Shown here piece by piece: positions 8,055 through 15,800 of a DNA stretch of 16,175 nucleotides; the first letter of the stretch is position 1, and each line of letters starts with the position of its first letter. The translations under genes were made by a program, and so were the position numbers. The stretch is taken from NCBI GenBank assembly GCA_041397645.1, contig JAWKWE010000010.1:1-16175 (forward strand), in the 5' to 3' direction. The notes below the pieces were generated by a model. That model saw nothing but the letters and a program-made list of their open reading frames with translations. It did not search any database and was not told the DNA's origin. The stretch is from Hyphomicrobiaceae bacterium (GTDB taxonomy: Bacteria; Pseudomonadota; Alphaproteobacteria; Rhizobiales; Hyphomicrobiaceae).

Positions 8055-9212
8055 TTAACTGCTCAAGGTTGAATTGTCAGTCCTGCAGCGCGAAGCCCAT
8101 CGATCCCCCCCCTCGGTCATCCAGCCATCGAGCGCTTCGGCAAGAGGAATGTTCTCGGCTTTCCTCGGAGGCGAGGGTCGCGCCGGGACGCTGCGGCTGA
8201 ACCGTGGTGCCGGCGCTGGCTGGACGACGCCATCGATATCGATGAAGACGTTTCGGGCCTTCACGTGCGGATGCCGGGGCGCTTCTTCCATAGTCAGAAC
8301 CGGCGCAAAGCAGACGTCCGTCCCCTCTAGAACGGCACGCCATTCGTCGCGTGATTTGGACTTGAACGCTTTGGCGAGCACCGATCTGCCGGCCTCCCAC
8401 TGCGACCGCACAAACTGCGGCGGCATCTCGGCCGAGTCGATCCCGAGCTTTTCGAGAAGCTCCTTGTAAAACTTGCCTTCGATCGGCGCGATCGAGATCA
8501 ACTGCCCGTCAGCGCAGGCGTAGACATCATAGAAGAACGCGCCGGAGTCCGTGAAATTGGTCCCTCGCTCCGGGCCGATCAGTCCTGCGCCATATGTACC
8601 GAAGATGCTCGTCATCAAATGGGCCGTTCCGTCGACGATGGCAGCGTCGACAACTTGTCCCTTGCCGGAACGTTGCGCCTCCAGGAGAGCGCAGACAATG
8701 CCGAATGCCAAATAGGCCGCGCCGCCCGCAAAGTCGCCGAGCAGATTGAGTGGCGGCGTCGGCAACTGTCCCTTCCGCCCGATAGCGTTCAATGCGCCGG
8801 TGAGCGCAATGTAATTCAGATCGTGGCCCGCGGCCTGCGACAGCGGTCCTTCTTGACCCCAACCGGTCATGCGACCGAATACCAGCTTCGGGTTGCGCTT
8901 CAGGCAGACATCAGGACCGAGTCCCAGGCGCTCCATCACACCGGGGCGGAAACCTTCGATCAATCCGTCGGATTTCTCGATCAGATTGAGCACGACCTCG
9001 ATCGAAGCCTTGTTCTTGAGGTCCAGCGCAAGCGCTTTTCGTCCGCGCAGCAGCAAGTCGTATTTCTCCGGCCGGCGGATACCAAGGCCCGAGTCGGCCT
9101 GCCGCTCGATGCGCAGCACGAGCGCGCCCATATCCGACAGCATCATGGCCGCCATCGGGCCGGGACCAATACCGGCCATTTCAACGATTCTCACTCCGGA
9201 CAGTGGTCCCAT
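8055..9212 (-). CDS. Alpha-methylacyl-CoA racemase-type enzyme (CaiB/BaiF family)
   Basis: A 385-residue CaiB/BaiF-fold protein of the racemase branch. The start GPLSGVRIVEMAGIGPGPM and GFRPGVMERLGLGPD are typical. The residues used by Mycobacterium tuberculosis MCR for proton exchange are present with constant offset: H130 in AGHDLNY (MCR H126), D160 in LLGDFAGG (MCR D156) and E245 (MCR E241). It should interconvert the 2R and 2S forms of 2-methyl-branched acyl-CoAs so that they can enter beta-oxidation. ATG 9212 has GAGAGGA upstream and lies nine bases after the IclR gene stop, indicating an operon. The last residues (RCRTDNSTLSS) are polar and family-atypical, and the stop abuts the monooxygenase remnant, so the extreme C-terminus may have been altered by that junction. 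Confidence 0.9.
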   Translation of the reverse strand: MGPLSGVRIVEMAGIGPGPMAAMMLSDMGALVLRIERQADSGLGIRRPEKYDLLLRGRKALALDLKNKASIEVVLNLIEKSDGLIEGFRPGVMERLGLGPDVCLKRNPKLVFGRMTGWGQEGPLSQAAGHDLNYIALTGALNAIGRKGQLPTPPLNLLGDFAGGAAYLAFGIVCALLEAQRSGKGQVVDAAIVDGTAHLMTSIFGTYGAGLIGPERGTNFTDSGAFFYDVYACADGQLISIAPIEGKFYKELLEKLGIDSAEMPPQFVRSQWEAGRSVLAKAFKSKSRDEWRAVLEGTDVCFAPVLTMEEAPRHPHVKARNVFIDIDGVVQPAPAPRFSRSVPARPSPPRKAENIPLAEALDGWMTEGGDRWASRCRTDNSTLSS

Positions 9213-9221
9213 GCAATCCTC

Positions 9222-10103
9222 TCAGGCGACGCGCTGTGCTGGCGTTTCCGACGCAAGGCCGAGTGAGGCGATCGAGGGGACCCGAACTGCCCTTGTCGAT
9301 TTACCGGCTTCCGTGGGGCCCACGCTCACCAGCTTGAGGTGAGATTTCATCTCCTCCCGGATCGTTTCGACGATCTCGGCTTCACGCTGCTCCAGCGTCT
9401 CGCAAAGCCCGCCAACGCCAAGCGCCAGAGCGCGGCTCGTGCACGATTTGGGAAGCGCGAGCGCGATCATACCATATCCGTCGACGACGCGATTGCGGGA
9501 GAACGTATAGCCCCGCGCTTTCACCGCGGAGAGCTGGGTGAGCAATTCAGGTATGTCCACTTTGTCCGCAGGCGACAGCGCGTAAGCATTCATGCGGTGA
9601 TAGAGGCGCCGGACCTCCTTTTCATCCATCGAGCTCAGGTGCACCTGACCAACGCCAGATGTCGCCAAGGGGCGCTTCTGTCCAATCCGGATGTGATGGG
9701 CAACCGCCAGGGGTTCGTTCAGGACGTGGATATATTGGGCCATGTCGCCGTTGCGCGCGGCAAGCACCACCAACTGGCCCGAACGCTTTCCGACCGCGCG
9801 CATGAGTCTCGGCAAGGCGCCTTCCTCGAATAGCGGCGGATTGATCCAGCTCCCGAGAAATGGCACCCGGTCGGTCGGCATATAGGTGCGCTTTTTTCTG
9901 TTGTAGTGCAGATAGCCCATGGCGGTGAGGCTGCGCAGCAGGGCGGCGGCGCTTGATTGCGGATAGCCGAGTGCAGCCGTAACGCCGACGACATTGAGCG
10001 GATGCTGCACCTCATCGAAATATTCGAGAATCTCAAGAGTCCGGGCGGCTGATTTCACGACGTGGGCATCGCGAGAAGATGCGCTGCAGCCTTGAGCTTT
10101 CAT
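9222..10103 (-). CDS. IclR-family transcriptional regulator
   Basis: A 293-residue regulator. A winged helix-turn-helix covers about residues 15-75 (SAARTLEILEYFDE, ALGYPQSSAAALLRSLTAMG), followed by an IclR effector domain with GQVHLSSMDEKEVRRLYHR and the late GYGMIALALP segment. A tail of about 30 residues exceeds the usual 250-270 length. ATG 10103 is preferred over ATG 10109: GGGAG sits six bases upstream of the former but directly touches the latter. It heads the minus-strand cluster and is divergent from the acyl-CoA dehydrogenase operon, so it is the likely regulator of both. Its promoter region contains GTTC/GAAC inverted repeats, consistent with autoregulation. The effector is unknown; a CoA ester or the free acid is plausible. 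Confidence 0.9.
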   Translation of the reverse strand: MKAQGCSASSRDAHVVKSAARTLEILEYFDEVQHPLNVVGVTAALGYPQSSAAALLRSLTAMGYLHYNRKKRTYMPTDRVPFLGSWINPPLFEEGALPRLMRAVGKRSGQLVVLAARNGDMAQYIHVLNEPLAVAHHIRIGQKRPLATSGVGQVHLSSMDEKEVRRLYHRMNAYALSPADKVDIPELLTQLSAVKARGYTFSRNRVVDGYGMIALALPKSCTSRALALGVGGLCETLEQREAEIVETIREEMKSHLKLVSVGPTEAGKSTRAVRVPSIASLGLASETPAQRVA

Positions 10104-10133
10104 GGCCATCTCCCATCAGGTTGTTTCTTGTCA

Positions 10134-10238
10134 TTTGTGAACGACGTTCGGTATTCTGAACGAGGGCATATCCGGTTGTCAAGTTCACAAAATCAGCCGT
10201 GCCGACAATGACTTGCGTGCTCGGCTCAGTTCTTGAAC
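10134..10238. promoter_or_regulatory. Cluster of GTTC/GAAC inverted repeats, putative IclR operator region
   Basis: The intergenic DNA holds a 9-bp inverted repeat TTTGTGAAC (10134-10142) / GTTCACAAA (10183-10191). Between its arms are GTTC (10146-10149) and GAAC (10158-10161), giving GAAC-N3-GTTC and CGTTC-N8-GAACG arrangements. A further palindrome GTTC-TT-GAAC lies at 10229-10238, and a lone GTTCAC at 10344-10349 close to the plus-strand gene. Known IclR-family operators of the PobR/PcaU type contain GTTCGA-like half-sites, which supports but does not prove IclR binding here. Confidence 0.5.
10153..10182 (-). promoter_or_regulatory. Likely sigma-70-type promoter of the minus-strand IclR gene
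   Basis: On the minus strand a perfect -35 TTGACA (complement 10177-10182) is followed after 18 bases by CAGAAT (complement 10153-10158), which matches four of six positions of the -10 consensus. The start codon at 10103 lies about 50 bases downstream. The -10 overlaps one GAAC half-site and the -35 touches a GTTCACAAA half-site, so a bound regulator would block the promoter. Confidence 0.45.
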
Positions 10239-10414
10239 AGGCCAAATGATTGCAAAAGGCTTCGTTCGGGGGAGCCCGAGACGACACGGATGTGTTGAAC
10301 GCGATGCCGCGGACTTGCCGGCGTTGACGAAGGGATTTGCAACGTTCACCAATGCAAACGACGATCGCTACTCATCTTGCCTATAGCGGTCGATAGAAAC
10401 GGAGCACGTCAAAC

Positions 10415-11560
10415 GTGAGTCAATGGCTTAGCGAAGATCAACTCCAGGTCCAGCAACTGGTCCGACGCGTTGCGACCGAGCGTGTCGCTCGACGCGCCCA
10501 GGAGATCGACCGTAAGGCCGAGTATCCGCAGGACATGTTCGACATGCTGAGGGAGCTCGGACTCTTCACCCTGCCGTTTCCGACGGAATATGGCGGCAGC
10601 AATAGCCTCCTATCGGCCTGCATCGCGGTCGAGGAGCTCGGTCGGGTCTGTTACAACACGGCCTATCTCCTGGTTCTGCAGTGGGTGCCGATCGGCGCGA
10701 TCCTCGCCGGTGGCTCGAAAGCGCAGAAAGACAAGTACCTTCCCGGTCTTTCCGATGGAACGCTGCGGGGAGCGTTCTCGCTGACGGAGCCGCAAAGTGG
10801 CTCGGATGTCGCCGGAATCAAAACGCGAGCGAAGCGCGATGGCAAGGGCTATCGGCTGACTGGATCGAAGATCTGGTGCACCAATTCCGGCAATGCCGAT
10901 TTCGTCCTGGTCGCGGTCCGAACCGGCGAAGACGGATCGCGCGGCAAGATCAACATGTTCATCGTGGAAAAGGGTACGCCAGGATTCACGGTCGGCGCCA
11001 AGGAAGACAAGATGGGCGCGCGCGGCGTAGGGGCGCATGCGCTGTTCTTCGATGACGCCTACGTGCCAGAGGAGAACCGACTCGGCGACGAGGAGACCGG
11101 ATTCAAGGTGACGATGGCGGCCTTGAACGATTCGCGTCCCATCATGGCAGCGCGAGGGGTCGGTCTGGCGCAGGGCGCCATGGACCATGCCGTCGAGTTC
11201 ATTACCGGCCGCCGCGCCTTTGGTCAGGCGATCTCCGACTTCCAGGGCGTGCGCTGGATGATCGCCGATATGGCCATTCAGATTGCGGCCGCACGCAACC
11301 TTACCTACGAGGCGGCAACCGCCGTCGATCGCGGCGTTCGCGGTGCCGCGCTCGGCCCGCTCGCCGCAATCGCAAAATGCTTTGCAACCGACACGGCCAT
11401 GAAGGTGGCCACCGACGCGGTACAGCTCTTCGGCGCGGCCGGCATTTCCAACGAATATCCGATCAATCGCTACTTCCGCGACGCTAAGGTGCTTCAGATC
11501 ATCGAAGGCACCAATCAGATCCAGCGCAATATCGTCGCTAAGTCGGTATTGTCGCACTAA
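10415..11560 (+). CDS. Acyl-CoA dehydrogenase
   Basis: A 381-residue FAD-dependent acyl-CoA dehydrogenase of full family length. Visible landmarks are LGLFTLPFPTEYGG in the N-terminal helical domain, the substrate/FAD motif SLTEPQSGSDVAG (around residue 122), the GSKIWCTNSGNADF segment, RRAFGQAISDFQ, and IIEGTNQIQRN with the expected catalytic base E364. It should introduce the alpha,beta double bond in an acyl-CoA and pass electrons to ETF. The start is GTG 10415, with CGGAG about ten bases upstream; the family N-terminus supports it. It is the first gene of the plus-strand operon, with a MaoC-fold gene about 34 bases after it, and is divergent from the IclR gene. Chain length and branching of the substrate cannot be read from the sequence. 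Confidence 0.94.
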   Translation: MSQWLSEDQLQVQQLVRRVATERVARRAQEIDRKAEYPQDMFDMLRELGLFTLPFPTEYGGSNSLLSACIAVEELGRVCYNTAYLLVLQWVPIGAILAGGSKAQKDKYLPGLSDGTLRGAFSLTEPQSGSDVAGIKTRAKRDGKGYRLTGSKIWCTNSGNADFVLVAVRTGEDGSRGKINMFIVEKGTPGFTVGAKEDKMGARGVGAHALFFDDAYVPEENRLGDEETGFKVTMAALNDSRPIMAARGVGLAQGAMDHAVEFITGRRAFGQAISDFQGVRWMIADMAIQIAAARNLTYEAATAVDRGVRGAALGPLAAIAKCFATDTAMKVATDAVQLFGAAGISNEYPINRYFRDAKVLQIIEGTNQIQRNIVAKSVLSH

Positions 11561-11594
11561 GAAGATCATCACGCCAGAAAAATTGGAATCCAAC

Positions 11595-12059
11595 ATGGAA
11601 ACACTCGGGATCGGGCTACATTTCGAAGACGCTACGCTCGGACGAAAGTTCAAGACCATAGGCCGGACCGTGACCGAGCCTGATATCGTCAACTTCATCA
11701 ATTGCACGGGCATGACCGAGGTGTTGTTCACGAACCTCGAATTTCTCAAGAATGAATCCGACATCAAGGGCCGGCTCGCACCGGCCGCCCTTGTCTACTG
11801 CTTTGCCGAGGGCCTTCTGGTTCACGCCACCATGCAGCATACCGGATACGCCTTCCTGCACATGGAATTCGACGTGAAAGGTCCCGTCTTCGCCGGTGAC
11901 ACCATTCACGTGGAATGCGAGGTGGTCGAAGCACGGCGGAGCAAGAACAGGCCGAACCGCGGATTGGTGCGCACCAAGAACATCGTTCGCAAACAAGACG
12001 GCTCGGTCGTCCTGGAATATAACCCGCTGCGAATGATGAAAGCCCGCAGCAACGGTTGA
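11595..12059 (+). CDS. MaoC-fold (hot-dog) acyl-CoA protein lacking the usual hydratase residues
   Basis: A 154-residue single hot-dog domain. The N-terminus HFEDATLGRKFKTIGRTVTE is typical of MaoC-like dehydratases. The catalytic loop is not: where R-specific enoyl-CoA hydratases have TGDxxPxH, this protein reads TGMTEVLF, so Asp is Met40 and His is Phe45. It may be a different subfamily with other catalytic residues, a thioesterase-like protein, or a non-catalytic partner. Its place between an acyl-CoA dehydrogenase and a CoA-transferase still argues for a role on the CoA-bound intermediate. ATG 11595 is chosen over TTG 11583 because GGA lies eight bases before it and the family N-terminus starts there. 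The gene is followed ten bases later by the CoA-transferase. Confidence 0.85.
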   Translation: METLGIGLHFEDATLGRKFKTIGRTVTEPDIVNFINCTGMTEVLFTNLEFLKNESDIKGRLAPAALVYCFAEGLLVHATMQHTGYAFLHMEFDVKGPVFAGDTIHVECEVVEARRSKNRPNRGLVRTKNIVRKQDGSVVLEYNPLRMMKARSNG

Positions 12060-12069
12060 GTGGCACCTC

Positions 12070-13278
12070 ATGCATACCGAGATCGCTTCGGGACTCGATC
12101 AGCCAACGGGGCCGCTTGCCGGCGTTCGGGTGATCGACCTGACCATCAACGTTCTTGGGCCCGTCGCCACCCAGATTCTGGGTGACATGGGTGCCGACGT
12201 CATCAAGGTCGAGTCGCCCGGTGGCGACGACATGAGGCGAATCGGTCCGGCGCGAAGCGAGGGAATGGGCGCGTTCTTCCTGAATATGAATCGCAACAAA
12301 CGCTCGATTGTCCTTGACCTCAAGCAGCCAGCCTCTCGTGCGACATTGCTCAGCCTTGTCGAAACGGCGGATGTGTTCGTCCATTCCATGCGGCCGAGTG
12401 CCGTCGAGCGGCTCGGCGTCAGCTATTCCGAGCTTTCCCAGCTCAACAAGCGGCTCGTCTATGCCTCGGCCGGCGGTTACCGCAATGATAGCTCTCGGCG
12501 GGATTGGCCGGCCTTCGACGACGTGATCCAGGCGACGTCCGGGATCGCGGCGATGAACTGCATGGGCGGTGAGCCGCGATATTTTCCGACCGTGGTCTGC
12601 GACAAGCTTTGCGGCTATATCCTCGCCTCGTCTGTCGGCATGGCTCTGTATGCCCGTGAGCGAACCGGCCTCGGTCAGGAGGTGCATGTCGCCATGATGG
12701 ATGCGATGGTCGGCTTCAACATGATCGAGCATCTCTGGGGCGGTGTGCTCGATGAGCCCGACCTCGGTGTCGGTTACAGCCGCATGCTGACGCCGCACCG
12801 TCGTCCCTACAAGACCAGCGACGGCTACATTGCGGTGTTGGCAGTGACCAATGAACAGTGGCGGCGGTTGTTCGCCGCAATCGACCGGCCCGAGCTGGCC
12901 GAGGACCCACGCTTTGCACGCATGGAGGCGCGGGTGGACAACATCGACGAGCTCTACGGCATTGTCGTGAAGGCAATGGAAGGACGCACGACGGATGCTT
13001 GGCTGGCGCGTCTGACCGCGGCAGATATTCCGAACGGGCCGGTCGAAGATTTTCAGGCGGTCTTCCGCGACGAATATCTCAGAGAGAGCCGTTTCTTCCG
13101 GCGCATGGAGCATCCGACGGAGGGCAGAATCGTTGCGATGGCGGCGCTCGCCAACTTCAACGGGACGGCAGCTTCGGTCCATCGTTTTCCGCCACGCCTC
13201 GGCGAGCACACCGAGGAAGTCCTCAGCGAGCTTGCGACGTCAGCGAAAATGCAGCCTGCATCTTCGAGAAGCGGCTGA
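12070..13278 (+). CDS. CaiB/BaiF family CoA-transferase
   Basis: A 402-residue class III CoA-transferase. Typical segments are PLAGVRVIDLTINVLGPVAT, ILGDMGADVIKVESPGGDD, NRNKRSIVLDLK and FVHSMRPSAVERLG. Unlike the racemase-type gene at 8055-9212, it has FDDVIQA where racemases carry GHD.NY, so the proton-shuttling His is missing. Asp178 in VVCDKLCG aligns with the nucleophile that forms the glutamyl/aspartyl-CoA anhydride in Frc and CaiB (alignment by eye). It should move CoA between a donor thioester and a carboxylic acid, which would activate the substrate of this pathway without ATP. Only a weak ribosome binding site precedes ATG 12070, which starts ten bases after the MaoC-fold stop, suggesting coupling. 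Confidence 0.92.
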   Translation: MHTEIASGLDQPTGPLAGVRVIDLTINVLGPVATQILGDMGADVIKVESPGGDDMRRIGPARSEGMGAFFLNMNRNKRSIVLDLKQPASRATLLSLVETADVFVHSMRPSAVERLGVSYSELSQLNKRLVYASAGGYRNDSSRRDWPAFDDVIQATSGIAAMNCMGGEPRYFPTVVCDKLCGYILASSVGMALYARERTGLGQEVHVAMMDAMVGFNMIEHLWGGVLDEPDLGVGYSRMLTPHRRPYKTSDGYIAVLAVTNEQWRRLFAAIDRPELAEDPRFARMEARVDNIDELYGIVVKAMEGRTTDAWLARLTAADIPNGPVEDFQAVFRDEYLRESRFFRRMEHPTEGRIVAMAALANFNGTAASVHRFPPRLGEHTEEVLSELATSAKMQPASSRSG

Positions 13279-13410
13279 CCGCGGCGCGGGCCGCGCAATC
13301 CGGTTTCGCATAGCGAAATTCGGCTTGCGTCAAGAGTGAGATTCCGTCATTGCACTCGATGGGTGCGAGACGATGGGGTGTTCTTGCGCGCGATTCGAGG
13401 TGCGGCCGAG

Positions 13411-14277
13411 ATGACCATGTTGCAGCCCAGAGGCTCGGGCGAAGCGGCTTCCCGTAGCGCACGCAAGGGAAGGCAGAATAGCGAGCCGGCCGGCGCAACG
13501 TTGACCGCCGGGCCGCGATCCCTGCAACGGATGCTGGGCCTCTTTGACGTCATCGCCCGCTCTCCGGACGGATTGTCGCTTGCCGAACTCTCGAGCCGAT
13601 TGAAATCGCCAAAGAGCAGCCTGCTGACGCTGCTGCGTCCCATGGTCGCCGGCAACTATCTCAGCCATTCCAATGGCCGATACAGCCTGGGAAACGAGAG
13701 CTTTGTGCTCGCGACCAACATCCTGTCGGCGCGAAAGTTCGGCCCGGTCGTACGTGGGCTGATGACCGAGTTGCAGCAGCAATGTCCTGAGACGATCATC
13801 CTGGCCGTTATCGATCGGGCGGCACAATCGGTGATGTACTCGGACGTGCTGGAGAGCCCGCAGCTCGTCCGTTATTCGGTACCGAGCGGAACGGCACGGC
13901 CGCTCTATACCTCCGCCGCGGGCCAGCTCCTCTTGGCGTATCAGGACGAGAAATGGCGCGAACAATATTTGAAGCGGGTCAGGCTCAAGCCTCTGACCGC
14001 GCGGACGGTCACCAACATTGAGCAGTTGCGAAAGAAGCTCAATTCGATCAAGCGGACCGGCCTTTCCGTCAGTGTGTCGGAAGCGGTGGAAGGGGCGACC
14101 GGCGTCGCCGCACCAATCTTCGGTCCCGACGGTGCCATCCTGGCCACCCTGCTCGTTGCCGGCCCGACCGACCGCTACAGCCGCGAGGGGCAGAGCTGGG
14201 GGGATTTCGCCCGGGATTTTGCGTCCCGCGCCTCCCGCGCGGTCGGCTTCTCCGGCGCTGCCCGGCAAGACGACTGA
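13411..14277 (+). CDS. IclR-family transcriptional regulator (second)
   Basis: A 288-residue regulator from ATG 13411, which has a GAGG motif about ten bases upstream; the frame is open back to a GTG at 13336, but that extension looks unlike a protein start. After a basic 30-residue lead, the helix-turn-helix covers about PRSLQRMLGLFDVIARSPDG to LLRPMVAGNYL. The effector domain includes VRYSVPSGTARPLYTSAAGQ and GATGVAAPIFGPDGAILATL, both characteristic of IclR proteins. It follows the CoA-transferase by 132 bases in the same direction and precedes the broken acyl-CoA dehydrogenase by 128 bases, so it may have regulated either. It is clearly distinct in sequence from the IclR protein at 9222-10103. 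Confidence 0.9.
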   Translation: MTMLQPRGSGEAASRSARKGRQNSEPAGATLTAGPRSLQRMLGLFDVIARSPDGLSLAELSSRLKSPKSSLLTLLRPMVAGNYLSHSNGRYSLGNESFVLATNILSARKFGPVVRGLMTELQQQCPETIILAVIDRAAQSVMYSDVLESPQLVRYSVPSGTARPLYTSAAGQLLLAYQDEKWREQYLKRVRLKPLTARTVTNIEQLRKKLNSIKRTGLSVSVSEAVEGATGVAAPIFGPDGAILATLLVAGPTDRYSREGQSWGDFARDFASRASRAVGFSGAARQDD

Positions 14278-14405
14278 GCGCTCCCTACCAAACAGCTCAT
14301 ATGTGTTTTTGGAGCCGCGCGCCTTCAATATTCGCGCGAGTTGCCTAAACCCGACCTGCTCACTGCCGTTGCAGTCATCGCAACGGGTGCGGCGGAGTCT
14401 CGCGG

Positions 14406-15330
14406 ATGAACCTGGACTTTGACGACAGCGACAAGGCTTTTCGCGAGGAGGTGCGAGAGCTTCTCAAGGCATCCCTGCCGACGGATATTCGTCACAGGAT
14501 GATGCGCTCCGCGCATCCGGACAAATCCGACATCATTCGCTGGCAACGCATATTGAACGCAAAAGGATGGGCCGTCCCCCATTGGCCCGTCGAGTGGGGC
14601 GGCACGAACTGGACCCCGGTGCAGCGCTACATCTTCACGGAAGAGGTCACGCAGTAGCCGGCGCCGGAGACGCTGTCCTTCAATACGACGATGGTTGGCC
14701 GGTTTCTTTACACATTTGGAAGCGAGGAGCAGAAGCGGCGCTTCCTCCCGGCGATCGCAAATCTTGATATCTGGTTCTGTCAGGGCTTTTCCGAGCCTGG
14801 TGCCGGTTCCGATCTTGCCTCCCTGTCCACGCGCGCGATGCGCGAAGGAGACGAGTACGTTATCAACGGGCAGAAGCTCTGGACGTCAACGGCGCATCAC
14901 GCGGACTGGATATTCGTTCTGGCCCGGACTTCGGCGACTGCGAAGAAACAGGAGGGGATCAGCTTGATTCTCGTCGATCTCAAGACTCCCGTTGTGTCGA
15001 AGTACGCCCGATCCTTACCATCGACGGCCATCACCATACGGAGTATTCTTCACCAATGTGCGCGTTCCCGTCGCCAATCTCGTCGGCGAGGAGAATCGTG
15101 GATGGGATTATGCCAAGTTCCTGCTCGGCAACGAGCGTGTCGGCATCACCCGTGTCGGTTTGTCGAAGGCACGGCTTCGCGAAGCCAGCATACTCGCCAA
15201 GCGGCAGCTCACGCGCTCGGGCTCACTATGGACCGATCCGGATTCCAGGCAGCAGTTCGCGCGCTTGGAATTCGAGCTGAGGGCAGCCGAGATGACCGCG
15301 ATGCCGTTGCTTGATCAGACAAGCATCGCG
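14406..15330 (+). pseudogene. Decayed acyl-CoA dehydrogenase
   Basis: A ribosome binding site (GGCGGAG) and ATG 14406 open an acyl-CoA dehydrogenase: DDSDKAFREEVRELL, GWAVPHWPVEWGGTNW, then TAG at 14655-14657 interrupts EVTQ*PAPETLSFN. The same frame continues with FCQGFSEPGAGSDLASL and INGQKLWTSTAHHADWIF. Near 15000 one base is missing (frame change into VRPILTIDGHHHTE). Near 15048 a second is missing (change into VFFTNVRVPVANLVGEENRG). The third frame runs through GWDYAKFLLGNERVGITR and loses recognisable homology around 15330, about 80 residues before the expected end, so the C-terminal catalytic region is absent. Three separate lesions plus truncation make sequencing error an unlikely explanation. 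The domain order and spacing match the FadE-type dehydrogenases. Confidence 0.85.
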
Positions 15331-15680
15331 AGAAGGGCAAGCCTAACGGTGTGGGGCTTCCAAGCAGGTCTTTCTGCCATGCTGGAAACTACAGCGTGAC
15401 GACGCTTGTTGTCGTCGACGGTGATCTTGGATGCGCCGATGAGGAAACCCGAGTTCATCTGCGAGAACCGGTCGGGCTCTCCATGATGGTCTTTGCGATG
15501 GCTACCGCCTTCTTCAATTCGCGATCTCGACCTCCAAATGTTGTTTGCGACGATCAGCGCGCGTTAGCACAAAGTCCTCGATTACGAAGACTCCTTCTCT
15601 ACTGGTCGCAGATGAGTCCGACGCCGCCATTGCGGACACGACGTCGGCGGCCGTTTCGATTCGGCTGAGAGACCGCGGAC
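15331..15680. other. Stretch without a supported gene
   Basis: The third frame of the broken dehydrogenase runs on to TGA 15397-15399 but no longer resembles the family. On the minus strand around 15480-15620 short pieces such as RRKQHLEVEIAN and, in another frame, LKKAVAIAKTIM look like one coiled-coil helix broken by a frameshift. Serine recombinases carry similar helices near their C-terminus, but this is too short to assign. No ribosome binding site, terminator or repeat end was found. Confidence 0.35.
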
Positions 15681-15689
15681 ATGGCCTGT

Positions 15690-15772
15690 TCCTGGTCGAC
15701 CGTCGACGACGGAGGCGGCTCGATCCGCATTCCGGCCGGCGTCAACGGCAATGTCGGTCTTAAGTCTCGCGT
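15690..15772 (+). pseudogene. Short fragment of an amidase-signature gene
   Basis: The plus frame containing 15708-15770 reads TVDDGGGSIRIPAGVNGNVG followed by LKSR. This matches the amidase signature (family usually DxGGSIRIPA...GLKPxRGR), including the Ser in GGSIR that acts as nucleophile. The frame is blocked by TGA at 15666-15668 just upstream, and the sequence after LKSR departs from the family. Only about 27 codons of a protein that is normally 450-500 residues remain, so it is an internal scrap. No other part of an amidase was found in the window. Confidence 0.5.
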
Positions 15773-15800
15773 TGAGTGTTCTCGATCGCGCCGCATTTGT

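Noticed and set aside
8055..9212. Assignment of this gene as a plain formyl-CoA/CoA-transferase
   Set aside because: H130, D160 and E245 match the racemase residues with constant offset, which favours the alpha-methylacyl-CoA racemase branch.
10610..11767. 385-codon open frame antisense to the acyl-CoA dehydrogenase
   Set aside because: It is a shadow of a gene with full catalytic motifs and has no recognisable domain or start signal.
11764..13209. Very long open frame (481 codons) antisense to the CoA-transferase gene
   Set aside because: It mirrors the codon phase of a clearly real gene in GC-rich DNA, is rich in Arg/His, lacks a ribosome binding site and shows no family motif.
13330..14328. 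332-codon open frame antisense to the second IclR gene
   Set aside because: The same GC-driven antisense effect applies; the sense frame carries the HTH and effector motifs.
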